56,893 bases of DNA from Francisellaceae bacterium (GTDB lineage: Bacteria > Pseudomonadota > Gammaproteobacteria > UBA6186 > Azoamicaceae), in NCBI GenBank assembly GCA_018703155.1, contig JABJGS010000061.1, forward strand, positions 1 through 56,893, in the 5' to 3' direction. Position numbers and translations under genes: made by a program. Below the pieces are notes generated by a model. The model saw only the letters and a program-made list of their open reading frames with translations, did not search any database and was not told the origin of the DNA. Below, in pieces: positions 37,171 to 45,965 of the stretch. The first letter of the stretch is position 1, and the number at the start of each line of letters is the position of its first letter.

Positions 37171-37709
37171 ATTTTAATAAACTCATCCTTATATAATTTC
37201 ATTTCATCAATAGATTCTATAACATCTCCCAGGGCTCGATGCGCCATATTTTTCACTATTTTGTCAGTAACTTTTGAACCATAGGCTTTTGCTAACAATT
37301 TAAGTGTGCTTACATCTAAGTTGCGATAATGAAAGAAGCTTTCTAATTTTGGCATGTACCTATATAAAAATCTGCGATCTTGGCAAATTGAATTACCACA
37401 CATTGGCGAAGTTTTTGGCTTTACATGTTCTTTTAAAAAATCTAGAGTTAATTGTTCTGCACTTGCATCAAGAATGCCATCTTTTTCAACACGTTCCACT
37501 AAGCCAGATCTTGTGTGTTGGTTGACACACCACTTATCCATCTTGGCCATTTCATCCTTTGGCTGTTTAACTACTAACTCTGGTCCTGTAGCAATAATAT
37601 TTAAGTCATAGTCTGTAATCACTGTTGCTATTTCTATAATTTTATGATTATCAGGATCTAATCCGGTCATCTCTAAATCAAGCCAAATCCACAAATTATC
37701 TCTTGCCAT
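37167..37709 (-). CDS. orn: oligoribonuclease
   Basis: 3'-to-5' exonuclease that degrades 2-5 nt RNAs and pGpG to mononucleotides. It has 180 residues; the DEDDh site is intact in WLDLEMTGLDP (D, E), CGNSICQDRRF (D) and AHRALGDVIESI (H, D). The ATG at 37709 (MARDN) has AGGA 9 nt upstream and is preferred over the TTG at 37718. Confidence 0.96.
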   Translation of the reverse strand: MARDNLWIWLDLEMTGLDPDNHKIIEIATVITDYDLNIIATGPELVVKQPKDEMAKMDKWCVNQHTRSGLVERVEKDGILDASAEQLTLDFLKEHVKPKTSPMCGNSICQDRRFLYRYMPKLESFFHYRNLDVSTLKLLAKAYGSKVTDKIVKNMAHRALGDVIESIDEMKLYKDEFIKI

Positions 37710-37785
37710 AATGATCAATCCTAAAAATAAAGTATTCTATCCTAAACATTATAATAGTCTACTGCTAATGTCTCATAATGCCCAC

Positions 37786-37832
37786 ATTCCTAATGGTCAT
37801 TCTCCCAATTGACAGAATTTACCATTAGGAAT
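37786..37832. repeat. inverted repeat forming a long hairpin between orn and a small gene
   Basis: ATTCCTAATGGT (37786-37797) and ACCATTAGGAAT (37821-37832) pair perfectly over 12 bp. Inside, ATTCT and AGAAT pair for 5 more, leaving a 10-nt loop. It lies in the divergent promoter region, 48 bp before the small gene at 37881. It could be an operator, an attenuator-like leader hairpin or a decayed miniature element. Confidence 0.6.
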
Positions 37833-37880
37833 TATCCTGGTTAAAGTAATTGGAAGTAGCCCCGTAGAGAGGAGGCATGG

Positions 37881-38069
37881 ATGCGAAGAAATTTTACCTC
37901 TACCGAAGAGAGCACATCTCAAAGATATAGAAGACTTGTAATAAATAATCCGACAAGAAAGCTAGTTGATAAGTTAGTACAAAATGTAATATCTGAGAAA
38001 CTAGCAAAGAAAGACCTTAGCGAATTACACGACATTGTTAAAGATATGGAGGAGCTGCCCCTTGATTAA
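37881..38069 (+). CDS. small hypothetical protein
   Basis: A 62-residue protein, basic in the first half and acidic at the end (MEELPLD), predicted largely helical. No family is recognised. A strong AGGAGG ribosome site 5 nt before the ATG supports a real gene. It overlaps the convergent cysteine dioxygenase gene by 4 nt. Confidence 0.65.
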   Translation: MRRNFTSTEESTSQRYRRLVINNPTRKLVDKLVQNVISEKLAKKDLSELHDIVKDMEELPLD

Positions 38070-38530
38070 AAATAATTTGGGATATAATTACCTGGCGAAT
38101 ATAAATGCAGTGATGCTGCTCTCTGGTCCTCTGATGTATTAGCAATGTTATGATAACCTCGGATATCATCTATGTAACCAACATTTCCAATTTGATGCTC
38201 GGTAGTTGAGATGATTTTTAAATCTTTGCCATCCAAATTACTCTCATATAAACTCTCAACCAATGCACCAGATAGAATTTTGACCAAACAGCCTTTACTT
38301 GGGTGACTATGGACCTTTGATCGCTGCATGCAGTCCCAAGAGATGACTATTAAGTCAAAATCTTCACATCCATAGACAATATTTCGGTAATAATTCTCTG
38401 TGGAATATACAAGATAATTCTGCCAATCATTTCCTTCATAATTTTTTAGTAACTCAACAAATGAACTAACACTCTGGGCCCCGATAATTCTCTTTTTTAA
38501 TAATTTCACTAACTCATCTAAATCTTTCAA
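38066..38530 (-). CDS. cysteine dioxygenase family protein (cupin)
   Basis: A 154-residue cupin resembling type I cysteine dioxygenase, which oxidises cysteine to cysteine sulfinate using Fe(II). The 3-His iron site appears as H74 and H76 (SKVHSHPSKGC) and H142 (ASLHLYSPG), and YYRNIV gives the family Tyr/Arg. C81 lies near the position of the cross-link Cys of animal enzymes. Thiol substrate specificity is not proven by sequence. Confidence 0.85.
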   Translation of the reverse strand: MKDLDELVKLLKKRIIGAQSVSSFVELLKNYEGNDWQNYLVYSTENYYRNIVYGCEDFDLIVISWDCMQRSKVHSHPSKGCLVKILSGALVESLYESNLDGKDLKIISTTEHQIGNVGYIDDIRGYHNIANTSEDQRAASLHLYSPGNYIPNYF

Positions 38531-38631
38531 TGATTTCTCCAGAGATTATATGATTACTATCTAACACAAATTAGATTTAACTATAAATATATGATATATC
38601 ATTCTAACCTTAATCATAGTCATAGAAACTT

Positions 38632-39462
38632 ATGCTTGTACAACTGCAATCTATTTTACCACAACAACTTTTAACCAAATCTTTTGGTTACCTAGCAAAT
38701 TCAACTAACCCACTAATTAGCAATTATCTAAAAACATGGATTGTAAATAAGTATAAGGTAGATCTTTCTATTGCTAAGTACCCAAATATTAAAGACTACG
38801 CCAGTTTGCAGGACTTATTTACACGCGAAATAGATCTTAAGCATCGAGATAAAATTATAAATGATAATAGTATTATCAGCCCTGCTGATTCCTGTATCAG
38901 CCAAGTTGGTAAAATCAATAACAATACCTTAGTACAAGCTAAAGGTTTTAAATTCACAACAGAATCTCTACTTAATAACTCCAAGTATGCAGACATGTTC
39001 ACTAATGGTAGCTATGCTACATTATATCTTGCCCCTCATGACTATCATCGCGTTCATATGCCAACCGCAGGAAAATTAATTCATCAAAACTTTATTCCAG
39101 GTAAATTGTTTTCAGTAAATAACTATACTGCGAATAATGTAAACAACCTGTTTGCTCGTAATGAGCGTCTCTGTTGCATTTTTGAAACAAAATATGGTCT
39201 TATGGCTCAGGTCATGGTTGGAGCAATGATCGTCGGCAGTATATTAACCGTGTGGGGTGGCAATAGCCACACACAACAACCAATTACTCCTTGTGATTTT
39301 AACGATGGTCCTCAGCTAGATAAAGGGGAACATATGGGGACATTTGCATTTGGGTCAACAGTTATCACTCTATTTCAAAATAGCAAGATGTCTTGGAATA
39401 AAGATTTAAGAATCGGTCAAAAACTTAAGGTATTACAAGCTATGGGGAAAGCTGACATTTAA
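38632..39462 (+). CDS. psd: phosphatidylserine decarboxylase proenzyme
   Basis: Converts phosphatidylserine to phosphatidylethanolamine at the inner membrane. It has 276 residues; the self-cleavage site is the FGST motif (G241-S242-T243) whose Ser becomes the pyruvoyl group. PADSCISQVGKI, APHDYHRVHMP and VGAMIVGSILT are family motifs. Its 3' end overlaps convergent epmA by 23 nt. Confidence 0.95.
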   Translation: MLVQLQSILPQQLLTKSFGYLANSTNPLISNYLKTWIVNKYKVDLSIAKYPNIKDYASLQDLFTREIDLKHRDKIINDNSIISPADSCISQVGKINNNTLVQAKGFKFTTESLLNNSKYADMFTNGSYATLYLAPHDYHRVHMPTAGKLIHQNFIPGKLFSVNNYTANNVNNLFARNERLCCIFETKYGLMAQVMVGAMIVGSILTVWGGNSHTQQPITPCDFNDGPQLDKGEHMGTFAFGSTVITLFQNSKMSWNKDLRIGQKLKVLQAMGKADI

Positions 39463-40336
39463 GCATTAGCAATCGATCAATTCCTAAAGCAATACCAGAG
39501 CATTTTGGTATACCATGACGAAGAGCAGATATTAATTCTTGATCTAAAGGAATATCCCTTTTACTTTGTAAAAGTTCAGACTCCATGCGCCGCTTCTGTT
39601 CCTTTGGGCATGTTAACTCATCATAACCATTTGCTAACTCAATACCATCTATATACACCTCAAAGCGCATAGCCACATTACATTCATTACTTAATTTTTT
39701 AATATTTGCATATTCTGCTTGTGATTCTGGGTAATCATAAACAACCCATATTTTCTTTCCGGTTAAGTTTGGTTCAATATATCGATTAAAACATATACTT
39801 AAATAATCATCTCTACTTAGAGGTTCAGAACTAACAAAATCATCATTTATTTTGCTCTTCAGCTCCATAATCGTTGAGACATGTGGATTTATATGTAAAT
39901 ATCTACGGAATAATTCTAAATATGTCACTCTCTCTACTTCATGTATATCCAAATATTCTGATAACAACTCAATAGCTTCTTGAATTAGATCTTTATACGT
40001 GAAGTTCACTCGATACCACTCAAGCATAGTAAATTCATTACTATGTATCGGACCACTTTCATCATCTCTGAATGCTGAACATATTTGATAAATACTTCCT
40101 AAGTCATTTGCCAACATTTTTTTCATTGCAAATTCAGGAGAAGTATGAAGATACCTGGTTATCTTAGAGCCAGATGTAGCAATTGGTTTAATATGCGGTG
40201 AAGTTGCCACAAAATTAGATAATATCGGTGTTTGTACCTCTAAAACTTCTCGTCTAATAAAAAAATTTCTGATGTAACTATACAATTGGGCTCGAGTAAT
40301 AACTTCTATTTTTGTATTTGTTGGTAATTTATACAT
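39440..40336 (-). CDS. epmA: elongation factor P--(R)-beta-lysine ligase
   Basis: LysRS-like enzyme attaching (R)-beta-lysine to Lys34 of EF-P, which relieves ribosome stalling at polyproline. It has 298 residues, the truncated class II catalytic core without anticodon domain. Motif 2 (FRDDESGPIHSNEFTMLEW) and motif 3 (GIALGIDRLLML) are intact. The ATG at 40336 overlaps the efp stop as TGATG. The aminomutase gene epmB is not in this window. Confidence 0.95.
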   Translation of the reverse strand: MYKLPTNTKIEVITRAQLYSYIRNFFIRREVLEVQTPILSNFVATSPHIKPIATSGSKITRYLHTSPEFAMKKMLANDLGSIYQICSAFRDDESGPIHSNEFTMLEWYRVNFTYKDLIQEAIELLSEYLDIHEVERVTYLELFRRYLHINPHVSTIMELKSKINDDFVSSEPLSRDDYLSICFNRYIEPNLTGKKIWVVYDYPESQAEYANIKKLSNECNVAMRFEVYIDGIELANGYDELTCPKEQKRRMESELLQSKRDIPLDQELISALRHGIPKCSGIALGIDRLLMLKCQLSP

Positions 40337-40911
40337 CAATCAACATCTTTAGCTCTTGATACATATTCAGAAGTACGGGTATCTACTTTAATTAATTCAT
40401 CAATCTGTACAAATAACGGCACTCTAACTACAGCTCCTGTCTCTAAAGTAGCAGGCTTACCACCTCCACCAGAAGTATCACCCTTTAGCCCTGGATCTGT
40501 TTCTACTATTTTCAGAATTACAAATGTTGGGGGGTTAATACTTAAAGGTGCTCCATTCCATAGAGTAACCTCACATAGATCCTCTTCTTTAATCCATTTA
40601 GAAGATTCATCCATAATATTTCCAGATACTTCAAATTGCTCAAAACTTTTAGGATCCATAAAGTGCCATACGCTACCATCGTTATACAAATACTGCATTT
40701 CTGTATCCATAACATCAGCAGCCTCAACACTTTCACCAGATTTAAAAGTTTTTTCAACAATTCTGCCAGTCTTTAAATTTCGCATCTTAACCCTATTGAA
40801 GGCCTGACCTTTTCCAGGTTTAACAAACTCGTTATCAATTATACTAAATGGATCTTTATCCATTATAAGTTTTAAACCGTTTTTAAATTCACTGGTACTA
40901 TATGTTGACAT
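40336..40911 (-). CDS. efp: translation elongation factor P
   Basis: A 191-residue factor promoting peptide-bond formation at consecutive prolines. The start at 40911 (MSTYSTSEF) aligns with the E. coli start and puts the modified lysine exactly at K34 in [10 protein letters not shown]; a GTG at 40923 is less likely. [17 protein letters not shown] and the C-terminal [11 protein letters not shown] are typical. Translationally coupled to epmA, its modifying enzyme. Confidence 0.97.
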   Translation of the reverse strand: MSTYSTSEFKNGLKLIMDKDPFSIIDNEFVKPGKGQAFNRVKMRNLKTGRIVEKTFKSGESVEAADVMDTEMQYLYNDGSVWHFMDPKSFEQFEVSGNIMDESSKWIKEEDLCEVTLWNGAPLSINPPTFVILKIVETDPGLKGDTSGGGGKPATLETGAVVRVPLFVQIDELIKVDTRTSEYVSRAKDVD

Positions 40912-40923
40912 AACATGCTTCAC

Positions 40924-41436
40924 TTAAAATAAATTTTCAGTAGAGAATTATGAAGAAATTACGCCAAATATGCTAGAGCTATCTTCAGCAAAGTAATCCA
41001 TCAAACTGCCTACATTTACAGGCTAAGCTATTTTGATACAACATTTGCATAATAATTAACTATACGAAAAATTATGCTTAATCAAAATCAGTGAATATTT
41101 CTAATTTATATTTTTTTAAAAGGCTAATGAATCATGAACTATCTTCAAAATAAATTATTCATCAGGTGACATGTTGCTCAAACTTGCTTAGAACAACAAT
41201 TGGCTGACTTTGTTGATATGCTAGGAATAGTTCTTGCCTACAACGAGGTGGTAATAATGAAAGCACCCCTCCCACTTATCGACCCAGTTATCTGGGCATG
41301 TTAAAATGCCATCAAGATTATAATAATCAGATTAAATATAAGTAATAATTGTGCGCCTCTGCAGTTGCATCTGCAACAACAATGGTCAGCACTTCATATA
41401 CAAAAAAATAACAATCAATAATAGGAAGCAAAGCAA
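40924..41436. other. intergenic region with a short decayed ORF
   Basis: About 510 bp between efp and the ankyrin gene. On the plus strand 41170-41301 is open for ~43 codons (LADFVDMLGIVLAYNEVV and on) directly after an in-frame TGA, perhaps a remnant of a lost gene; no family is recognised. Promoters for both flanking genes must lie here but are not distinct. Confidence 0.35.
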
Positions 41437-42474
41437 ATGAACAATTATAAAGATTTCATCCAATGCATCAAAGATGGCAGCCCAAATGACTTAGATTATT
41501 TGGCAAAAGAAAATGGCAATTATAAGTTTTCAGATGTTGCCGCTAATATTGCATCTTATAACAATGATGCTTTACGCGAGGCATCTAAAAATGGGCGTTT
41601 GGCAATTGTAGATAGGCTTTTAGGTAAAAAAGAAGATGGCACACATGAGTTTCCAGATGTTGTAAATAATATTACAGCTAATGACAATGAAGTTTTACGC
41701 TTTGCAGCTCGTTATGGCCATTTGCCAATTGTAGATAGGCTTTTAGGTGAAAAGGTAGATGGCACATATGAGTTTCCTGATGTTGTAGATAATATTGCGT
41801 CTTATCGCAATTATGCTTTACGATTGGCAGCTCAAAATGGCCACAGAGAAATTGTAGGTAGGCTTTCAAGAAAAAAATTAGATGGTACATATAAGTTTCC
41901 AGATGTCATAGATAACATTACAGCTGCAGGCAATTATGCTTTATGCTCTGCAGCTCGCAACGGCCATAAGGCAATTGTAGATAGGCTTTTAGGTAAAAAA
42001 GAAGATGGTACATATGAGTTTCAGGCTGTTGTAGATAATATTACAGCTTGGGGCAGTACTGCTTTACGTGGGGCAGCTTATAATGGCTACCATGAAATAT
42101 CTCGTGTAGTAGCGCAGGCGGCGTGGCCAAATATTTCAGATATGCCACAAGCACTTAAAAATGATACTAAAATAATGGCCTCCATAAGGGAAGGCTTTAG
42201 GTTAGACGCAGTTAGGATTGGTAATGTGTATTTTTTAAATAAGTATGCTAAAGATTGTGCACCACATATACTGTCTCTTGCGGGCCTAGAGTATGCTCAT
42301 ATGGTAATCCCCAATAGAGGAGATACAGACACCGGCACCAACCATACCTTTAAAAGCTTTATAACAAAGCGCATTGATGCAGTAAAATATGTTAGTGAGC
42401 CTATGGCTGGTGATTTAAGAGATAATGAACCTTCAGAAGGTCTCCCCCCTTTTAAGAAAGCAAAGTTAAGTTAA
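41437..42474 (+). CDS. ankyrin-repeat protein with 41-residue units
   Basis: A 345-residue protein. Four near-identical 41-residue units follow one another from ~residue 40 to 205. Each has an ankyrin core (ALRxAAxNGHxxIVDRLLG) with an unusually long, conserved loop (KKEDGTYEFPDVVDNITA). The DNA shows the same 123-bp periodicity. A C-terminal domain of ~130 residues without repeats ends in the basic PPFKKAKLS. AGGAAG is upstream of the ATG. No signal peptide. A role as host-interacting protein is inferred; the target is unknown. Confidence 0.8.
   Translation: MNNYKDFIQCIKDGSPNDLDYLAKENGNYKFSDVAANIASYNNDALREASKNGRLAIVDRLLGKKEDGTHEFPDVVNNITANDNEVLRFAARYGHLPIVDRLLGEKVDGTYEFPDVVDNIASYRNYALRLAAQNGHREIVGRLSRKKLDGTYKFPDVIDNITAAGNYALCSAARNGHKAIVDRLLGKKEDGTYEFQAVVDNITAWGSTALRGAAYNGYHEISRVVAQAAWPNISDMPQALKNDTKIMASIREGFRLDAVRIGNVYFLNKYAKDCAPHILSLAGLEYAHMVIPNRGDTDTGTNHTFKSFITKRIDAVKYVSEPMAGDLRDNEPSEGLPPFKKAKLS
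41542..42080. repeat. 123-bp tandem repeats in the ankyrin gene
   Basis: GATGG(C/T)ACA(C/T)AT(G/A)AGTTTC recurs at about 41635, 41758, 41881 and 42004, exactly 123 bp apart, together with AATTGTAGATAGGCTTTTAG. The low divergence indicates recent expansion and possible copy-number variation between strains. Confidence 0.85.
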
Positions 42475-42571
42475 GTCCTTAATCAATCCGTGGTTTATTT
42501 TACAATGGCCATTCGGAAGACTATCAGATAAGTAAGATTTGAGACAACCACAATTGTTCCAATGTCGAGGT

Positions 42572-42667
42572 CTCTGTCGCAAAGTCAGATTTGACCACAA
42601 CATACATGGTTATTCTGTTAAATAGCTTGTGCTAGGTGCTGTGGTTTTAAAAAGGTTAGCGACAGAG
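42572..42667. mobile_element. short inverted-repeat element, possible insertion-sequence scar
   Basis: CTCTGTCGC (42572-42580) and GCGACAGAG (42659-42667) are perfect 9-bp inverted repeats bounding a 96-bp segment. The left side (TCTCTGTCGCAAAGT) recalls IS6-family ends of the form TCTGTTGCAAAG. It directly abuts the 5'-truncated umuD remnant, so it may be what is left of an element that cut that gene. There is no transposase inside. Confidence 0.4.
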
Positions 42668-42932
42668 CTCAATAATTAGGGGGGGCGGCTTTCCATCACC
42701 GGCTGAAGACCACATAGAAAAAAATATTAGTTTAGATGCTCTTTTGATCAAACATCCTACTGCAACCTTTTTGATAAGAGAAAAAGGGGACTCAATGATT
42801 AATTCAGGTATTTTTTCGGATGACATATTAATAGTTGACCGCAGCATACATCGTGTCCTTCCAATAAGCAAACATAGCAACTGGAAGGACACGATCAAGA
42901 TGAAAAACAAGATAAACTTCAAATTTGCTTGA
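42668..42932 (+). pseudogene. umuD: truncated UmuD/S24-type peptidase remnant
   Basis: The frame reads GGGFPSPAEDHIEKNISLDA and continues LIKHPTATFLIREKGDSMIN, then SDDILIVDRSI. This matches UmuD from its cleavage-site region (AGFPSPA) through the catalytic-Ser motif GDSM to DGDLLIVD. The N-terminus before FPSPA is missing, and after VDRSI the family sequence stops and the catalytic Lys region is absent. A run of seven G (about 42678) lies just upstream. Not functional; no umuC is nearby. Confidence 0.75.
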
Positions 42933-43475
42933 CACAGAATACGCCAAGCAATAAAAAATAAGTGTCATGCACAATAGAGTTATTACCTTTGCCAAAAAAA
43001 CTCATAGAAAAATGCCTCCCTAAAAATATTATGCCCAAGAAAATAAAATAGATAAAAAATAATTTATAGTAAAGATATATGCACTAAAGTATGAAGATAT
43101 ATCTTGTATGGCTCTGTATGTAGCTGAGCCCATCTAAAATAACGCTAATAGTGGCCCTTATAACGTTTTCATTTCAGGATATTGCTTAAAGAAATTGCTG
43201 TATTTCATCTATAGTTGCAGCATAACTAACTGCTCCATAGAGTCTTCTTCATTCATGGTAAGGAGAGTGTCAAAAACACAATATAAGATTGAGAAAGAAT
43301 TTGCAGACGAAGGTGATAATATCGCTGTCACAATACACTGAAATATACCCAACAATGAGATTGTGATAACTAAGACATACCTCTAAATCTATAATCATGG
43401 CAGCAGGTCAGAAGGTCTGGATACTGAAAATACAACATCAGAATCCCATTTACAACTATATTTATCATAGATAAT
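42933..43475. other. intergenic region, no gene seen
   Basis: About 540 bp rich in stops between the umuD remnant and the 794-residue protein. AAGATATAT (43072-43080) and ATATATCTT (about 43097-43105) form a 9-bp inverted repeat. It is probably decayed DNA plus the promoter of the next gene. Confidence 0.4.
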
Positions 43476-45860
43476 ATGTTTGGATTTGAGTTTATAATGA
43501 CTATTCAGCTACCATTACTCCATAATGCTATTTTAAAACGGAGCCTTTGCTATTATAAAACAATTTTAAATATTATTGATTACTCTGACAATACTTTTTC
43601 TGAAGTTGATAAAGCTAGAAATAATTTAGATATTATTTATGACGATTTTCTTAGTAATAGCTTTTTTGAAAAACAAGAGCTGCAAATTTTTCTATCACAA
43701 GCGATGGGAGCTCTATATTGTTTTTTCAAAAACTCCAAAACACCATACACTATAAATGAAATAAAGTGGCATATATCAGCACAAGAACATCTTTACAATT
43801 GGATGATGAGAAATCCTCAAGAAATAAAACCTGCATTAATTATCTCTGATAGAAATGAAGTCATAGATACATCACTGACAACTGATGTTATTCAATCTAT
43901 TATGCATAATGAAGTAGCTATATATACTAAAGAATTAACTGATGAGCTGCTTAAAGTGCTCGATGTGGATAGTCATCCGACCTGGTTCAAAACCTTACCA
44001 GAATGGGAAAAAAATATTTTCACTGACTTGGTAAACATTTGGAGGAAAAGAAATGAAATCGTAAGAAATTACTCAAAAAGTAAGCCTGAAGAATTTAATC
44101 GAATGTCACAAGAAGCACAGCTAAGAATTATGATGGCGTTTAAGGGAAAATTAAAAAACAAGCAACTTAGCAATATGAATTTAGGCGAAGTGTTAGGAAT
44201 GCAAACTGGCTCTCATATAGGATATCCGTCAGCTAGAATGGCATATAACACCTCTATATATTCATATGACAAAGATGAATCAGGTGAATTAAAGATTTGT
44301 TGGAAATCATCCTTTTTCCGAACAGCATTTCCTTCTGTTGTTTTAAAAGATAAAGATGAACAGCTGAGGCTAACTTTGCTCAACTTAAAACAAATAATAT
44401 TTTATGAGATGGTTGCTCATATTGAAAAATTATTATTAATTAATAAAAACTATAAGGATAAAAACATAGTTATTCCAGTTTTTTTCCAAACCATAATAAC
44501 GCATCACCCATACTTGCCAAGCAAAGCTTTAATAAAAGTATTTGAAAATGCTATTAAACTTTTAAGAACAGATGTAGCTGATCCTGAATATTGCTTACAA
44601 TACATACAAAATAATACATCTTTTTTAGAGTCAGTAATCACTAAGATTTTACCTAGAGCTAACGCATCAGAATTAATAGAAAAGATAATCAGCTGTAACC
44701 TTAGTTTTGATTTAAACTATCTACATAGTGCTTATAATGATCTTGACAGCATCGAAAGTCCACAGAAATATCAGATATCATCAGGGCGCACTTTAAAAAC
44801 ATTAGTAGAACATTTAGTTAATGCCATAAGATGCACTGTTATAATAAATAATGAAAAAATAGGTTTCTCTGAAAATGAAAACATTCCCAAAGAAATTTAT
44901 ACTTGCTTAGATAAACAAGATCCAATTGGTGTATTGAATATAATAAAAAAATCACCAAACACAATAAATGTTATATTTTTAGTCGCATCAATCAAAGTAG
45001 CACTTGATGCATATGCTCACTATATAAAAGCAAATGATTATAAAACAAATACTGTAGATGCAATATCTAGATCAGTCATCAAAGAACAAAGTGTTTACTT
45101 ATCAATATCATGTTCTTCGATCGGCATTAGTGTTTTAACTTGTGAAAATGGCTCTACTGCTACAAGTTCATTAATTTTAGAGATAAATGCATTTAGACTT
45201 TTTTATGCACGTCATGGTTACTATCCTAAGTTTAGAGAAAAACCCAAAGATTCTTTCGATAAAGATCGATGTCTATTTCGCAAGTATGTAACTTACCACT
45301 TATTGGAGGGATACTCTCAAAATATATTAGATAGATCATCTGAGGCATGTTTTGGAATTCCTGATTTTTATGAAACGTATGGGCCAGATTTATTAAATGA
45401 TGTTGTGAAACAACTGAAAGTGTATCGAATTGATCGAACACCTGAGGGGCTTAATAAGCTATACAATGATGTGGCTACTTTAGAAGACATATGCATCTTA
45501 CTTAATGTAAAGGAACATGCAACAGAAATAAAAAAAGTCATATCTTTGTATGAAACCAGAGGTATCGTTCATCGTGAGAGCAGCAAAGTAACAAACAAGG
45601 CAAATAGTCTCATGATTGAAAATGGTGACCAAATAGTTGCTAAAAAAGCTTATAGTAATGAAATGTCCATGAAAATCAAAGAACTTTTCAATATTGATAG
45701 TATTGAAGAGCTATATAAAATACTAGATGACACTTCACAAAAAGTACCATCATTGAAATCAACTTCTGATAGAATAAAAAAATTCAAACAAAGTTTTAAG
45801 GGTGCCTCAGAATCATTAGCAAAAGACAACTTAAATCCGCCATCGAATGAAGAAAATTAA
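43476..45860 (+). CDS. large hypothetical protein, unrecognised
   Basis: A 794-residue protein, predicted soluble and mostly helical, with no signal peptide or membrane segments and no family I can name. Notable stretches are a Trp-rich WFKTLPEWEKNIF (~166-178), GMQTGSHIGYPSARMAY (~237-253), a Ser/Cys-rich SISCSSIGISVLTCENGS (~548-565) and a Lys/Ser-rich C-terminal tail. An ATG at 43497 is an alternative start; neither has a strong ribosome site. It is convergent with the 2121-residue gene and lies in a run of accessory genes, so an effector is possible but unproven. Confidence 0.65.
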   Translation: MFGFEFIMTIQLPLLHNAILKRSLCYYKTILNIIDYSDNTFSEVDKARNNLDIIYDDFLSNSFFEKQELQIFLSQAMGALYCFFKNSKTPYTINEIKWHISAQEHLYNWMMRNPQEIKPALIISDRNEVIDTSLTTDVIQSIMHNEVAIYTKELTDELLKVLDVDSHPTWFKTLPEWEKNIFTDLVNIWRKRNEIVRNYSKSKPEEFNRMSQEAQLRIMMAFKGKLKNKQLSNMNLGEVLGMQTGSHIGYPSARMAYNTSIYSYDKDESGELKICWKSSFFRTAFPSVVLKDKDEQLRLTLLNLKQIIFYEMVAHIEKLLLINKNYKDKNIVIPVFFQTIITHHPYLPSKALIKVFENAIKLLRTDVADPEYCLQYIQNNTSFLESVITKILPRANASELIEKIISCNLSFDLNYLHSAYNDLDSIESPQKYQISSGRTLKTLVEHLVNAIRCTVIINNEKIGFSENENIPKEIYTCLDKQDPIGVLNIIKKSPNTINVIFLVASIKVALDAYAHYIKANDYKTNTVDAISRSVIKEQSVYLSISCSSIGISVLTCENGSTATSSLILEINAFRLFYARHGYYPKFREKPKDSFDKDRCLFRKYVTYHLLEGYSQNILDRSSEACFGIPDFYETYGPDLLNDVVKQLKVYRIDRTPEGLNKLYNDVATLEDICILLNVKEHATEIKKVISLYETRGIVHRESSKVTNKANSLMIENGDQIVAKKAYSNEMSMKIKELFNIDSIEELYKILDDTSQKVPSLKSTSDRIKKFKQSFKGASESLAKDNLNPPSNEEN

Positions 45861-45965
45861 TTTTTTCATAATTGCAATGTCATACTTTATCTAATGTTCT
45901 ACATATGACCCATATTCATCCTGCAAATTAAAGATTAACTTTAGTGGTTATACAAAATTAATTTT

